Counted from the stretch's first letter, positions 17,538 through 27,448 are shown. The stretch: 64,000 nt of DNA from Crossiella cryophila (GCF_014204915.1 NZ_JACHMH010000001.1:3931501-3995500); one strand, 5' to 3'. Numbers and translations: made by a program. Notes: a model not told the origin generated them from the sequence alone.

Positions 17538-19217
17538 GTGACGCGCAGACGTCAGCAACTGCTGGTGGGACTTCTGGCCATGGCCACGGCCGCAGTGGGA
17601 CTGGGGGTCCCGGCGAGCGCGGCCGAGCCGAACCTGGTGGCCAATCCCGGGTTCGAGCAGAGCACCGCGGGCTGGACCTGCACCGCGGGCGGCAGCACGG
17701 TGGCCGGCCCGGTGCGTTCCGGCGCGGCCGCGCTGACCACCACCCCGGCCGGGCAGGACAACGCGCGCTGCTCGCAGTCGGTGCCGGTCAAGCCGAGTTC
17801 CAGCTACACGCTGACCGCCTGGGTGCAGGGCAGCTACACCTACCTGGGCGCCAGTGGCACCGGCGGCACCGACGTGAGCACCTGGACCCCCGGCGGCAGC
17901 GCCTGGACCCAGCTCTCCACCAGCTTCACCACCGGCGCGAACACCAGCCGGGTCACCGTCTACACGCACGGCTGGTACGGCCAGGGCGCCTACTTCGTCG
18001 ACGACGTCGCGCTGACCGGCCCGCCCGGCACCGGCGATCCCGACCCGCAGGCCCCCGCCACCCCCGGCGGGCTGAGCGCGGGTTCGCCCACCAGTTCCTC
18101 GATCTCGCTGTCCTGGTCGGCGGTCTCCGGCGCGGCCGGCTACCACGTCTACCGCGGCGGCAGCCGGGTCGCCAGCGTCACCGGGACCTCGCACACCGAC
18201 ACCGGCCTGAGCCCGTCGACCAGCTACTCCTACCAGGTCAGCGCGTACAACACGGTCGGTGAGTCCACCCGCTCCGGCGCGGTGCCGGCCAGCACCACCG
18301 GCGGCACCGGCAACCCTGGCGGCCCGCTGCCCAAGCGGATCCTGACCGGGTACTGGCAGAACTTCGTCAACGGCGCGGCCAACCTGCGCATCCGGGACAT
18401 CGACCCGCAGTACGACCTGATCGCGATCGCCTTCGCCGACGCGCTCACCACCCGGCCCGGCGCGGTCGGCTTCAGCGTGGATCCCGGCCTGTCCAGCGCG
18501 CTCGGCGGGTACAGCGACGCGGACATGATCGCCGACATCGCGGCGAAGAAGGCCCAGGGCAAGCGATTCGTCTTCTCCATCGGCGGCGAACGCGGCAACG
18601 TGGACTTCAGCAACGCGGCCAACGTGGGCGCGTTCGTGGAGACGATGACCGCGCTGATCCGCAAGTTCGGCGTGGACGGCGTGGACATCGACCTGGAGCA
18701 CGGGCTGCACGCCGGGAACGTGGCCAACGCGGTCCGCCAGCTGCGCAACACCTTCGGCGCCAACTTCATCTACACCATGGCCCCGCAGACCCTGGACGTG
18801 CAGCCCGGCGGCCGGTACATGCCGCTGATCGAGGCCACCAAGGACATCCTCACCGTGGTGCACACCCAGTACTACAACTCCGGGTCGATGAACGACTGCA
18901 ACGGCGGCGTGGTGCACCAGGGCAACATCGACTTCATCACCGGCCAGGCCTGCATCCTGCTCAAGACGTTGCGGCCGGACCAGGTCGCGCTCGGCGTGCC
19001 CGCCTCCACCAGCGGCGCGGGCAGCGGCTACGTCTCGCCCTCGGTGGTCAACAACGCGGCCAGCTGCCTGGTGAAGCTGCAGAGCTGCGGCGGCTTCAAA
19101 CCCGGTGCGGCGGCGGCGAACCTGCGTGGCGTGATGACCTGGTCGATCAACTGGGATCAGAGCAACGGCAGGCAGTTCGCCAACACGGTCAAGCCGCATC
19201 TGAACGCACTCGGCTGA
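17538..19217 (+). CDS. Secreted GH18 chitinase with carbohydrate-binding and FnIII domains
   Basis: 559 residues from GTG 17538 (GGAGG 5 bp upstream; GTG 17526 overlaps that site). Order: signal peptide (to about residue 28, ending PASAA), a CBM4/16-like binding domain (about 30-155, starting NLVANPGFE), a fibronectin type III domain (about 170-255), then a GH18 catalytic barrel (about 265-559). The catalytic motif DGVDIDLEHG (DxxDxDxE) is intact, and SIGGE precedes it. The architecture is that of Streptomyces extracellular chitinases. It is expected to be induced by chitin through the DasR-type box upstream. Confidence 0.93.
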   Translation: MTRRRQQLLVGLLAMATAAVGLGVPASAAEPNLVANPGFEQSTAGWTCTAGGSTVAGPVRSGAAALTTTPAGQDNARCSQSVPVKPSSSYTLTAWVQGSYTYLGASGTGGTDVSTWTPGGSAWTQLSTSFTTGANTSRVTVYTHGWYGQGAYFVDDVALTGPPGTGDPDPQAPATPGGLSAGSPTSSSISLSWSAVSGAAGYHVYRGGSRVASVTGTSHTDTGLSPSTSYSYQVSAYNTVGESTRSGAVPASTTGGTGNPGGPLPKRILTGYWQNFVNGAANLRIRDIDPQYDLIAIAFADALTTRPGAVGFSVDPGLSSALGGYSDADMIADIAAKKAQGKRFVFSIGGERGNVDFSNAANVGAFVETMTALIRKFGVDGVDIDLEHGLHAGNVANAVRQLRNTFGANFIYTMAPQTLDVQPGGRYMPLIEATKDILTVVHTQYYNSGSMNDCNGGVVHQGNIDFITGQACILLKTLRPDQVALGVPASTSGAGSGYVSPSVVNNAASCLVKLQSCGGFKPGAAAANLRGVMTWSINWDQSNGRQFANTVKPHLNALG

Positions 19218-19230
19218 GCCGTCCCCGAAC

Positions 19231-19274
19231 GGCGGTCCGCGTCCCCGTCCTCCCATCCGGGGGCGCGGACCGCC
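19231..19274 (+). terminator. GC-rich hairpin after the GH18 chitinase
   Basis: GGCGGTCCGCG pairs perfectly with CGCGGACCGCC across a 22-nt gap that contains further CCCC/GGGG pairing. It starts 13 bp after the chitinase stop and has no T-run, the usual form of terminators in high-GC actinomycetes. Confidence 0.7.
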
Positions 19275-19302
19275 CCATCACCCACGCCACCAGGGGGATC
19301 CC

Positions 19303-20256
19303 ATGCGACTTCGTTCGCTGCTGCTCGTCTTCGCCTTGCTGCTCAACGTTCTGCTCGCCGTCCCGGCCACCGCGGCGGAGAGCGGGGCCCGGATCGTCCG
19401 CTCCACCACCCTGTCCGACCGGCTGGTCGAACTCGCGGTGCGCTCGGATGCCTTGGGCGGCAAGGAGGTCGGCGTCCGGGTGCTGCTGCCCGCCGGGTAC
19501 CGGGAGCAGCCGGGGCGGCGCTGGCCTACGTTGTTCCTGCTGCACGGGTGCTGCGAGGGCGAGACCGGGTACCGGTCCTGGACGGTCAACGTGGACGGCG
19601 CGGCGGCCACCGCGGGCGCGCAGGCGCTGATCGTGATGCCCGAGGGCGGCGCGGCCGGGTTCTACTCGAACTGGCTCGGCGACGGCCCGGCCTGGGAGCG
19701 GTTCCACCTGGGTGAGCTGAAGCGGTTGCTGGAGAAGGAGTTCCGGGCCAACCAGCGGCGCGCGGTGGCCGGGCTGTCCATGGGCGGGTTCGGCGCACTG
19801 TCTTATGCGGCAAGGCATCCGGGGTTCTTCAGCTACGCGGCCGCCTACAGCGGTGTGGTGCACACCCGCTACCAGGGCTCCCGCGGCACCGACCTGGTGC
19901 AGCGGATCCTGACCGAACGCGGCTTCGACAAGAACGCGCTGTGGGGCGATCCTGTCGCGCAGGAACGGATCTGGCGCGCGCACAACCCGTTCGACCTGGC
20001 CGCCCGGCTGCGCCACACGCCGGTGTACCTGGCCTCCGGCGACGGACGGCCCGGACCGCTCGACCCGCCGGGGTCGACGAATGACTGGGTGGAGGAACTG
20101 CTCGGCGAACAGACCGTGTCGCTGGCCAATGAGTTGCGGCGCAACGGGGTTCGGTTGAGCACTGATCTGTACGGGGCCGGTCGCCACAACTGGCCCTACT
20201 GGGAGCGCGCCCTGAAGCACTCCCTGCCGATGCTGCTCCGCTCCATCGGCGCATGA
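19303..20256 (+). CDS. Secreted esterase of the antigen 85 / EstA type
   Basis: 317 residues with a signal peptide (1-24, ending PATAA). Alpha/beta hydrolase of the Ag85/S-formylglutathione hydrolase family: LFLLHGCCEG oxyanion region, nucleophile in AGLSMGGFGALS, Asp probably in SGDGRPGP, His in GRHNWPYWE. Located between two chitinase genes, so it may remove acetyl or acyl groups from cell-wall polymers. Mycolyl transfer, as in mycobacterial Ag85, cannot be claimed. Confidence 0.82.
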   Translation: MRLRSLLLVFALLLNVLLAVPATAAESGARIVRSTTLSDRLVELAVRSDALGGKEVGVRVLLPAGYREQPGRRWPTLFLLHGCCEGETGYRSWTVNVDGAAATAGAQALIVMPEGGAAGFYSNWLGDGPAWERFHLGELKRLLEKEFRANQRRAVAGLSMGGFGALSYAARHPGFFSYAAAYSGVVHTRYQGSRGTDLVQRILTERGFDKNALWGDPVAQERIWRAHNPFDLAARLRHTPVYLASGDGRPGPLDPPGSTNDWVEELLGEQTVSLANELRRNGVRLSTDLYGAGRHNWPYWERALKHSLPMLLRSIGA

Positions 20257-20291
20257 CTCTGATCCCTGTGCAGAGCACTGAAGGAGCCACC

Positions 20292-21341
20292 ATGAAACGC
20301 TTCATCGGACTGACGCTGGCGGCCCTCGTCGCGGGCGCGCTCGCCCTGTTCGTGCCCACCCCGCAGGCCGAGGCCGCCGCCTGCGCCGCGGGCTGGAACT
20401 CCAGCCAGCAGTACACCGGCGGGGCCCAGGTCTCGCACAACGGCCGCAACTACTCGGCGAAGTGGTGGACCCAGAACGAGACCCCCGGCGGCGCTGCGGT
20501 GTGGGCCGACCAGGGCGCCTGCGGCGGCGGGGGCGGCACGCCGAGCTGCAGCCACCCGAACTGGGTGGCCGGGCAGTTCTACGCGGCGGGTTCGATCGTG
20601 CGCTACACCAACGGCCAGTACTACCGGGCCAAGCACGAGAACCCCGGCTACGACCCGGTGATCAGCACCTGGTACTGGGAGCCGTACTCCTGTGACGGCG
20701 GCGGCGATCCGGGCAACCCCGGCGCGTTCGTGGTGAGCGAGGCCCAGTTCAACCAGATGTTCCCCAGCCGGAACCCCTTCTACACCTACCAGGGCCTGCT
20801 CAACGCGGTCGCGGCCTTCCCGGCCTTCGCCAAGACCGGCTCGGATGTGACGCGCAAGCAGGAGGCGGCCGCGTTCCTGGCCAATGCCAACCACGAGACC
20901 GGTGGCCTGGTGCACATCGTGGAGCAGAACACCGCCAACTACCCGCACTACTGCGACCGCAGCCAGCCCTACGGCTGCCCGGCAGGCCAGGCCGCCTACT
21001 ACGGCCGCGGCCCGATCCAGCTGAGCTGGAACTTCAACTACAAGGCCGCCGGTGACGCGCTGGGCATCGACCTGCTGGGCAACCCCTGGCTGGTGCAGAA
21101 CGATCCGGCGATCGCCTGGAAGACGGCGCTCTGGTACTGGAACACGCAGAACGGGCCGGGTTCGATGACCCCGCACAACGCGATGGTCGGCGGGCACGGG
21201 TTCGGGCAGACGATCCGGAGCATCAACGGGTCGCTGGAGTGCGATGGCAAGAACCCGGCGCAGGTGCAGAGCCGGGTCAACGCCTACCAGAACTTCAGCA
21301 ACATCATCGGTGTCACCCCGGGCGGGGGCCTGTACTGCTGA
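20292..21341 (+). CDS. Secreted GH19 chitinase with two CBM5/12 modules
   Basis: 349 residues from ATG 20292 (AAGGAG upstream). Signal peptide to about residue 29; two chitin-binding CBM5/12 modules in tandem (about 31-80 and 87-135, each with a W-x(n)-Y-x-G core and flanking Cys); a Gly/Pro linker; then the GH19 catalytic domain. The catalytic Glu is in NANHETGG, with a second acid in HIVEQNTANY. The YGRGPIQLSWNFNY motif is intact. It resembles Streptomyces ChiC-type enzymes, which have antifungal activity. It completes a GH18-esterase-GH19 set. Confidence 0.93.
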   Translation: MKRFIGLTLAALVAGALALFVPTPQAEAAACAAGWNSSQQYTGGAQVSHNGRNYSAKWWTQNETPGGAAVWADQGACGGGGGTPSCSHPNWVAGQFYAAGSIVRYTNGQYYRAKHENPGYDPVISTWYWEPYSCDGGGDPGNPGAFVVSEAQFNQMFPSRNPFYTYQGLLNAVAAFPAFAKTGSDVTRKQEAAAFLANANHETGGLVHIVEQNTANYPHYCDRSQPYGCPAGQAAYYGRGPIQLSWNFNYKAAGDALGIDLLGNPWLVQNDPAIAWKTALWYWNTQNGPGSMTPHNAMVGGHGFGQTIRSINGSLECDGKNPAQVQSRVNAYQNFSNIIGVTPGGGLYC

Positions 21342-21348
21342 TCGCGGA

Positions 21349-21385
21349 AAGGTGCCCCGGCCCGGCAGTCGGGCCGGGGCACCTT
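21349..21385. terminator. Bidirectional terminator hairpin
   Basis: A perfect 15-bp stem (AAGGTGCCCCGGCCC with its complement) and a 7-nt loop lie between the convergent GH19 chitinase and antiporter genes. The A-start and T-end flanks let it serve both strands. Confidence 0.85.
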
Positions 21386-21390
21386 CGCGG

Positions 21391-22566
21391 TCACGCGGTT
21401 CTGGTCCGCAGGGCGACGGCCTTGCGCGCCAACGGTTCCACCACCCGGGCCGCGACGGGCCCGAAGACCGCCATCAGCAGCACGTAGGCGGTCGCGAGGG
21501 GGGCGAGTTGCGAGTCCACCGCACCGGAGGCGACCGCCAGCCCCGCGATCACGATGGAGAACTCGCCTCTGGCCACCAGGGCGGCGCCGGTTCTCAGCCT
21601 GCCGAGCCGGGCGATGCCCTGCTGTCCGGCGGCGAACCAGCCGGTGAGCATCTTGGTCGCGGTGGTCACGATGACCAGGGCGACCGCCACGCCGAGCACC
21701 GGCGGCACGTCACGCGGGTCGGTGTTGAGGCCGAAGACCACGAAGAAGACCGCGGCGAACAGGTCCCGCAACGGTTCCAGGAGTTTGGTGGCGTTCTCCG
21801 CGGTGGAGCCGGAGATCGCGATGCCCAGCAGGAAGGCGCCGACCGCGGCGGAGACCTGGAGCTGCGAGGCCAGTCCGGCCACCAGCAGCGCCAGACCGAG
21901 GACGCGGAGCAGGAAGACCTCGGGATCGGGGCTGTCGACCAGGGTGGAGACGTAGCGGCCGAACTTGATCGCGATGATCAGCACGACGCTCACGGCGAAC
22001 AGCGCGATGCCCACTGTGGACAGTCCGCCCCAGAAGCTGACCCCGGCCAGCAGCGCGGTGAGCACCGGCAGGTAGACCGCCATCGCCAGGTCCTCGAAGA
22101 CCAGGATGGACAGCACCACCGGGGTTTCCCGGTTGCCAAGGCGGCCCAGATCGCCCAGCACCTTGGCCACGATGCCGGAACTGGAGATGTAGGTGACCCC
22201 GCCCATGGCCAGCGCGCCGATCGGCCCCCAGCCCAGGATGAGCGCGGCGGCCACGCCGGGGGTGGCGTTGAGGACCAGGTCCACCACCCCGGCCACCCAG
22301 GACCGCTTGAGCCCGGTGACCAGTTCGTTCGCCGAGTACTCCAGCCCGAGGAGTAAGAGCAGCAGCACCACGCCGATCTCCGCGGCGATGCCGGTGAACT
22401 CCTCGATGCCGGTCAGCGGGATGATGCCGCCCTTGCCGAAGGCGACGCCGCCGATCAGGTAGAGCGGGATCGGCGAGACGCCGATCTTCCAGGCCAGCCT
22501 GCCCAGCAGTCCCAGTCCGAAGAACACCGCGCCGAGTTCGATCAGTGCCAAAGCCGTGTGGTGCAC
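21391..22566 (-). CDS. khtU: CPA2-family K+/H+ antiporter (KhtU-like)
   Basis: 391 residues, 12 or so hydrophobic segments without a cytosolic RCK domain. Conserved stretches include LLLLLLGLEYSANEL, the AMGGVTYISSSGIVAKVL exchange region and VFEDLAMAVYLPVL (acidic pair in the ion site). It starts 5 bp after the regulatory-subunit gene on the minus strand, so the two form an operon. The family exports K+ (or other cations) in exchange for H+ under alkaline or turgor stress. Confidence 0.85.
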   Translation of the reverse strand: MHHTALALIELGAVFFGLGLLGRLAWKIGVSPIPLYLIGGVAFGKGGIIPLTGIEEFTGIAAEIGVVLLLLLLGLEYSANELVTGLKRSWVAGVVDLVLNATPGVAAALILGWGPIGALAMGGVTYISSSGIVAKVLGDLGRLGNRETPVVLSILVFEDLAMAVYLPVLTALLAGVSFWGGLSTVGIALFAVSVVLIIAIKFGRYVSTLVDSPDPEVFLLRVLGLALLVAGLASQLQVSAAVGAFLLGIAISGSTAENATKLLEPLRDLFAAVFFVVFGLNTDPRDVPPVLGVAVALVIVTTATKMLTGWFAAGQQGIARLGRLRTGAALVARGEFSIVIAGLAVASGAVDSQLAPLATAYVLLMAVFGPVAARVVEPLARKAVALRTRTA

Positions 22567-22571
22567 GCGGA

Positions 22572-23054
22572 TCAGCCCTTGTCGAGGATGTCCGCCGCGG
22601 CCTTGAGGCCCGGACCGGTGCCCACGACCACCAGCAGGTCGCCGCCGCCGAGGATGTAGTCCGGCTTGGGGGAGGGGTGCACGGTGCCCGCGCGGACCAC
22701 CGCGACGATGGAGGCGCCGGTGCGCGAACGCAGCTCGGTGTCACCCATCGGACGCCCGTCGAACGGCGAGCCGGGGGAGAGCGGCAGCTGCTTGGTGGTG
22801 ACCCCGGCCAGCTCGTTCTGCTCAGCCCGCAGCTGAGCCACCAGCTGCGGCGCACCCAGCAGACTCGCCAGCGCGCCCGCTTCCTCGGTGGAGAGCGGGA
22901 TCGAGGCCACACACGCGTCCGGATCGTCCGACTTGGACGCGATCAACTCGAAGTGGCCGTCCCGATGCGTGATCACCCCGATCCGCCGACCAGTCTTGGT
23001 CAGGAAGTCCTGACGGGTGCCGATACCAGGCAGTGGCGTGACCTCGACATGCAC
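22572..23054 (-). CDS. khtT: Antiporter regulatory subunit with RCK_C domain (KhtT-like)
   Basis: 160 residues. The N-terminal ~75 residues (MHVEVTPLPGIGTRQDF) are the KhtT-type dimerisation part. The C-terminal ~80 residues form a TrkA-C/RCK_C domain ending LGGGDLLVVVGTGPGLK. In Bacillus, KhtT gates KhtU and its RCK_C domain binds c-di-AMP; that control is likely here but not visible in sequence. The gene is first in the operon and divergent from the MarR gene. Confidence 0.82.
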   Translation of the reverse strand: MHVEVTPLPGIGTRQDFLTKTGRRIGVITHRDGHFELIASKSDDPDACVASIPLSTEEAGALASLLGAPQLVAQLRAEQNELAGVTTKQLPLSPGSPFDGRPMGDTELRSRTGASIVAVVRAGTVHPSPKPDYILGGGDLLVVVGTGPGLKAAADILDKG

Positions 23055-23090
23055 GTTTCCACCCTAACTCGTCATACCGCTTGCGTAACC

Positions 23091-23103
23091 CATAGCCGAC
23101 TAT
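23091..23103. promoter_or_regulatory. Operator copy 1 (CATAGCCGACTAT) upstream of the MarR gene
   Basis: The sequence forms a CATAG-CCGA-CTATG dyad at 23091-23104, 20 bp before the MarR start. The same 13 bp recur at 23612-23624 before the SDR gene. Two identical sites flanking a MarR gene are strong evidence for its operator. Confidence 0.75.
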
Positions 23104-23123
23104 GTAACTTTACCATCGTCAGA

Positions 23124-23540
23124 GTGAGCCTCCGACAACACGACGCCTTCCAGCTACTGGCCGCCACCAAGCGCTGGCGGCGCCCCCTGGATTCGATGCT
23201 GGCCGAGGCCGGTCTGTCCCCCGGTCAGGACTTCCTGCTCGACGAACTGTGGCAGGAGGACGGGCTGTGCCAGTCCGAGCTGGTGCAGCGACTGGGGGTT
23301 GAGCAGCCAACGGTGGCCAAGGCGGTCAAGCGCCTGGAAGCCGCGGGGTTCCTGCGCCGGGGGGCTCATGAGCGGGATGCGCGGAAGGTGCGGATCTGGC
23401 TGACGGAGCGGGGGCGGGCGGCCCGGCCCGCGGTGGAGGCCGCCTGGCGGGAGGCGGAGGTGCGGCTCGGGGAGGGGTTGGCGGAGGGGGAGCGGGTGGA
23501 GTTGGTGCGGTTGCTGCGGCGTTGCTTTGGCGGTGAGTGA
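23124..23540 (+). CDS. MarR-family transcriptional regulator
   Basis: 138 residues from GTG 23124; the long frame upstream of it runs through the antiporter operon and is not coding. Winged HTH: LSPGQDFLLDELWQEDG, LCQSELVQRLGVEQPTVAKAVKRLEAAGFL (conserved wing follows as RRGAHERDARKVRIWLTERG). Probably represses itself and the adjacent SDR gene through the duplicated 13-bp site. The inducing ligand is unknown. Confidence 0.88.
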   Translation: MSLRQHDAFQLLAATKRWRRPLDSMLAEAGLSPGQDFLLDELWQEDGLCQSELVQRLGVEQPTVAKAVKRLEAAGFLRRGAHERDARKVRIWLTERGRAARPAVEAAWREAEVRLGEGLAEGERVELVRLLRRCFGGE

Positions 23541-23611
23541 GCGACCGCTCATGCCCGCTCGTCACCGAGCAGGGGATCAGTCTCGGGAAATCGCTTTTTT
23601 CCAAGCAAATA

Positions 23612-23624
23612 CATAGCCGACTAT
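23612..23624. promoter_or_regulatory. Operator copy 2 (CATAGCCGACTAT) upstream of the SDR gene
   Basis: Identical to the site at 23091-23103, 24 bp before the SDR start. The flank on the right changes to CTATCTATCT, so the dyad here is less perfect than copy 1. Confidence 0.75.
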
Positions 23625-23647
23625 CTATCTTATCTGGGGAGATCATC

Positions 23648-24409
23648 ATGTCCGAACACAACACAACCGCGCTGGTCACCGGCGGTGCCGGCCTGCTGGG
23701 CACCGCGATCAGCCGAGCCCTCGCGAAGGCCGGCCACCCGGTGGTCCTGACCTACCAGCGCGCCGCCGACCGGGCCAATGCCCTGGCCGCCGAACTCGAG
23801 GCGGCGGGCACCCCCGCACTCGCGGCACCCTTCGAGCTGGCCGACCCGGACGCGTCGGCGACCCTGCTCGACACCATCGAGGCGGCCGGATTCAGCCCGG
23901 TCGGCATCCTGGTGAACAACGCCCTGCCCCAGCCCGACACCCGCCGCCCCGACCTCGCCGCCTTCACCGACGCCACCGACGCGAGCTGGCGAAACCTGGT
24001 GCGCCACAACGTGGAAGGCACCCTCTCGCTGATCCGCGCGGTCCTGCCGGGCATGCTCGCGGCCGGCTACGGGCGGGTCGTGTCGATCTCCTCCACGCTC
24101 GTGCACTCCGGCCTGCCCGGCGGGGTCCCGTACTCGGCGGCCAAGGCCGCGATGCACGGGGCCTCGCGCAGCCTGGCCTGGGAGGTGGGGCGGGCCGGGG
24201 TCACCGTCAACGTGGTCACGCCGGGGCTGATCGCCTCGAAGAAGGCCGAGGAGGAGATCGGGGAGGCCATCGCCGGGGTGACGGGGGCCACGCCGATCGG
24301 CAGACTGGTGACCGTGGACGAGGTCGCGGCGGCGGTGGGGTTCCTGGCCTCGCCGGGGGCCGCGGGCATCACCGGGAGCGAGATCGTGGTGGACGGCGGT
24401 AAGGACTAG
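23648..24409 (+). CDS. Short-chain dehydrogenase/reductase
   Basis: 253 residues from ATG 23648 (GGGGAGATC upstream). Classical SDR: cofactor motif TGGAGLLG, NNA block (VNNALPQ), catalytic Ser in SISSTLVHSG and YSAAK, and C-terminal TGSEIVVDGG. It resembles FabG-like 3-oxoacyl reductases but sits outside any fatty-acid operon. Control by the neighbouring MarR protein suggests a role in handling a toxic carbonyl or phenolic compound; this is inference. Confidence 0.88.
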   Translation: MSEHNTTALVTGGAGLLGTAISRALAKAGHPVVLTYQRAADRANALAAELEAAGTPALAAPFELADPDASATLLDTIEAAGFSPVGILVNNALPQPDTRRPDLAAFTDATDASWRNLVRHNVEGTLSLIRAVLPGMLAAGYGRVVSISSTLVHSGLPGGVPYSAAKAAMHGASRSLAWEVGRAGVTVNVVTPGLIASKKAEEEIGEAIAGVTGATPIGRLVTVDEVAAAVGFLASPGAAGITGSEIVVDGGKD

Positions 24410-24612
24410 GCCGGTTTCCGGCCCGGTTCGGTGTGACCGCTGCCACCCCGGCCCCGGGCGGGGATCAGTGCTGGTGAGCTGATTTCCGTGCCGGGGCAAC
24501 GGCATCCGGGACTGCCGGACCGGCAGTTGTGTTCCGGCTGGTGCGGGCGGGTCCCGGCGGAGACGGCACAATATCCGGCGGACGCTTGTTGGGGTAGGCG
24601 AGGAGGCTCACG

Positions 24613-25362
24613 GTGACACAGGGCGTGCGTGGCGTGGTGGCGGTGGACGGTCCGGCAGGTACCGGCAAGTCCACGGTCACCCGGCGGCTCGCGACCGCAC
24701 TCGGCGCCCGGTACCTGGACACCGGCGCGATGTACCGCGCCGCCACCCTCGCGGTGCTGCGTGCCGGAGTCGACCCCGACGACGCGGGGAAGGTGCTCGC
24801 CGTGGTCGAGGCCACCCGGATGCTGGTCGGCACCGACCCGCTCGGGCCGACCATCGAGCTGGCCGATCCGGACCCGGCCGACCTGGAGCGCACCGAGGAC
24901 GTGGCCGCCGAGATCCGCGGGCCCGAGGTCACCCTCGCGGTGTCCCCGGTCTCCGCGGTGCCCGCGGTGCGCGAGCTGATCGTGGCCCAGCAGCAGCAGA
25001 TCATCGCCGACGTGGTGGCCGCGGGCGGCCGGATCGTGGCCGAGGGCCGCGACATCGGCACCACCGTCGCCCCGGCCGCCGACCTCAAGATCTACCTCAC
25101 CGCCTCGGCCGAGGCCCGCGCCCAGCGCCGGGTCGACCAGGACGTGCGCGCCGGGCGGACCGCCTCGGTCGAGGCGGTCATGGCCGACGTGCGGCGCCGG
25201 GACACCTACGACTCGACCCGCAAGACCTCGCCGTTGCGCAAGGCCGAGGACGCGATCGAGGTCGACACCACCGAACTGGACATCGACGGCGTGGTCGCCC
25301 GCCTGGTCGAACTGGCGGAGCAGGCTGGCCTGAGCGCGGTGCCGGAGCGGACCGGGCCGTGA
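24613..25362 (+). CDS. cmk: Cytidylate kinase
   Basis: 249 residues from GTG 24613 (GAGGAGGCTC upstream). P-loop [10 protein letters not shown] near the N-terminus, YLDTGAMYR (CMP binding), and [11 protein letters not shown]; lid residues in [15 protein letters not shown]. It phosphorylates CMP and dCMP. First gene of a three-gene housekeeping operon with plsC-like and der; its stop overlaps the next start (GTGA). The 24410-24612 gap shows no feature beyond the ribosome site. Confidence 0.95.
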   Translation: MTQGVRGVVAVDGPAGTGKSTVTRRLATALGARYLDTGAMYRAATLAVLRAGVDPDDAGKVLAVVEATRMLVGTDPLGPTIELADPDPADLERTEDVAAEIRGPEVTLAVSPVSAVPAVRELIVAQQQQIIADVVAAGGRIVAEGRDIGTTVAPAADLKIYLTASAEARAQRRVDQDVRAGRTASVEAVMADVRRRDTYDSTRKTSPLRKAEDAIEVDTTELDIDGVVARLVELAEQAGLSAVPERTGP

Positions 25363-26045
25363 CCGAACGCCCCAGCGGCCTGCCCGAAGGCGCCTGGCCC
25401 TGGTTCAACGACTTCTGCCGCGGCCTCGGCACCGTGGTCGCGCGCACCCCGTACCGCCTGCACCTGCACCGCCAGGAGCGGATCCCACGCACCGGAGCGG
25501 TGGTCATGGTGGCCAACCACACCGCCTTCCTGGACGGTCCCGTACTCTTCTGTGTGCTCGGTCGCCGATCGGTGTTCCTGGTCAAGCACGAACAGTTCCA
25601 GGGACCGCTCGGCAGGTTCCTGCGGCGGCTCGGCCAGCTCCCGGTGCGCCGCGGCGCCCCGGACCGGACGCCGCTGCTGACCGCGGTGCGGCTGCTGCGC
25701 GACGGCGGGCTGGTCGGGGTGTTCCCGGAAGGCACCAGGGGCACCGGCGAGGTGGTCAAGGCCGCCAACGGCGCTGCCTGGCTCGCCCGATCGGGTGGCG
25801 CTCTGGTGCTGCCCGTGGCGTGCCGTGGCTTCCGTCGTCCGGAAGGATCAGGGCGCCGGTTCCGGCCGCGCGTCGACGTGCTCTTCGGCACGCCGTTCGC
25901 GCTGCCGCCCGGCAAGGGCAAGGCCGCCCTGACCGAGGCGACCGAGGTGATCCGCGGGCACCTGGCCGAACTGGTCGCGGAGTTGGACGTGATGCGTGCC
26001 GGGTACCCGGGCAACGCCGAGCAGCAAGAAGGAGACAGCGCGTGA
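25359..26045 (+). CDS. 1-acyl-sn-glycerol-3-phosphate acyltransferase family protein
   Basis: 228 residues. The acyltransferase HX4D motif is NHTAFLDG, followed by [22 protein letters not shown] (given as the second block) and the FPEGTRG glycerophosphate-binding motif. It should transfer an acyl group to lysophosphatidate or a similar acceptor at the inner membrane face. Overlaps cmk and der by 4 bp each. The cmk-plsC-der order is common in actinobacteria. Confidence 0.9.
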   Translation: MTERPSGLPEGAWPWFNDFCRGLGTVVARTPYRLHLHRQERIPRTGAVVMVANHTAFLDGPVLFCVLGRRSVFLVKHEQFQGPLGRFLRRLGQLPVRRGAPDRTPLLTAVRLLRDGGLVGVFPEGTRGTGEVVKAANGAAWLARSGGALVLPVACRGFRRPEGSGRRFRPRVDVLFGTPFALPPGKGKAALTEATEVIRGHLAELVAELDVMRAGYPGNAEQQEGDSA

Positions 26046-27448
26046 GCCTGGACGGCACATGGACTGATGAGGCCGACTGGGCCGCGGTGGAGAACGCGAT
26101 CGAGGACGGCGGTATCGAGGACGGCGCCAAGCCGTTGCCGGTGCTGGCCGTGGTCGGCCGTCCGAACGTGGGCAAGTCGACCCTGGTCAACCGCATTCTG
26201 GGCCGCCGTGAGGCGGTCGTGCAGGACGTCCCTGGGGTGACCCGTGACCGGGTGACCTACGAGGCGATGTGGAACGGCCGCCGCTTCAACGTGGTCGACA
26301 CCGGCGGCTGGGAGCCCGACGCCAGCGGCCTGCAGGCCGCGGTGGCCGCGCAGGCCGAGTACGCCATGCGCAGCGCGGACGCGATCATGGTCGTGGTGGA
26401 CGCCACCGTCGGCGCCACCAGCACCGAGGAGACCGTGGCCCGGCTGCTCCGCCGCACCGACCGCCCGGTGATCCTGGTGGCCACCAAGGTCGACGACGAC
26501 CGGCTCAACGCCGACGTGGCCAGCCTGTGGTCACTCGGCCTCGGCGAGCCCTTCCCGGTCAGCGGCCTGCACGGCCGGGGCAGCGGCGACCTGCTGGACA
26601 AGGTCCTTGAGGTGCTGCCGGAGAGCCCGCGGGACGACTTCCGCGCGCCGGTGGGCGGTCCGCGCCGGGTGGCCCTGGTCGGCCGCCCGAACGTGGGCAA
26701 GTCGAGCCTGCTGAACAAGCTGGCCGGCGAACAGCGCTCGGTCGTGCACGACGTCGCGGGCACCACGGTCGACCCGGTCGACTCGCTGATCGAGCTGGAC
26801 GACGAGGTCTGGCGCTTCGTGGACACCGCGGGCCTGCGCAAACGAGTGAACTTCGCCCAGGGCGCCGAGTACTACGCGTCGCTGCGCACCCACTCCGCGA
26901 TCGAGACCGCCGAGGTCGCCATCGTGCTGCTGGACGCCAGCACCCCGATCAGCGAGCAGGACCAGCGGGTGATCACCATGGTGGTCGAAGCGGGCCGCGG
27001 CCTGGTGCTGGCCTTCAACAAGTGGGACCTGGTCGACGAGGACCGCCGCCTGGCCATGACCAGGGAACTGGAGCGGGACCTCAAGCGGGTGCCGTGGGCC
27101 GAGCGGGTCAACATCTCCGCCCTCACCGGCCGCGCCGTGGCCAAGCTCGCCCCGGCCCTGCGCACCTCGCTGAACTCCTGGGAACGCCGCGTCCCGACCG
27201 GCCAGCTCAACTCCTGGCTGTCCGACCTGATCGCGGCCACCCCGCCGCCGGTCCGCAGCGGCAAGCAGCCGAAGGTCCTCTTCGCCACCCAGGCCGCGGT
27301 GCGTCCGCCGACCCTGGTGCTGTTCGCCTCCGGGTTCCTGGAGGCGAGCTACCGGCGGTTCATCGAGCGCAAGTTCCGCGAGGAGTTCGGGTTCGCGGGC
27401 ACGCCGGTGCAGGTGTCGGTGCGGGTCCGGGAGAAGCGCAAGAAGTAG
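26042..27448 (+). CDS. der: Ribosome-biogenesis GTPase Der (EngA)
   Basis: 468 residues from GTG 26042, overlapping the previous stop. Two tandem GTPase domains: first with GRPNVGKST (about 37-45), DTGGW, and TKVD in the NKXD position; second with GRPNVGKSS (about 215), DTAGLRKR and NKWD. A KH-like domain closes the protein (about 385-468). It matures the 50S subunit. The acidic N-terminal ~35 residues are typical for actinobacteria. Confidence 0.95.
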   Translation: MSLDGTWTDEADWAAVENAIEDGGIEDGAKPLPVLAVVGRPNVGKSTLVNRILGRREAVVQDVPGVTRDRVTYEAMWNGRRFNVVDTGGWEPDASGLQAAVAAQAEYAMRSADAIMVVVDATVGATSTEETVARLLRRTDRPVILVATKVDDDRLNADVASLWSLGLGEPFPVSGLHGRGSGDLLDKVLEVLPESPRDDFRAPVGGPRRVALVGRPNVGKSSLLNKLAGEQRSVVHDVAGTTVDPVDSLIELDDEVWRFVDTAGLRKRVNFAQGAEYYASLRTHSAIETAEVAIVLLDASTPISEQDQRVITMVVEAGRGLVLAFNKWDLVDEDRRLAMTRELERDLKRVPWAERVNISALTGRAVAKLAPALRTSLNSWERRVPTGQLNSWLSDLIAATPPPVRSGKQPKVLFATQAAVRPPTLVLFASGFLEASYRRFIERKFREEFGFAGTPVQVSVRVREKRKK

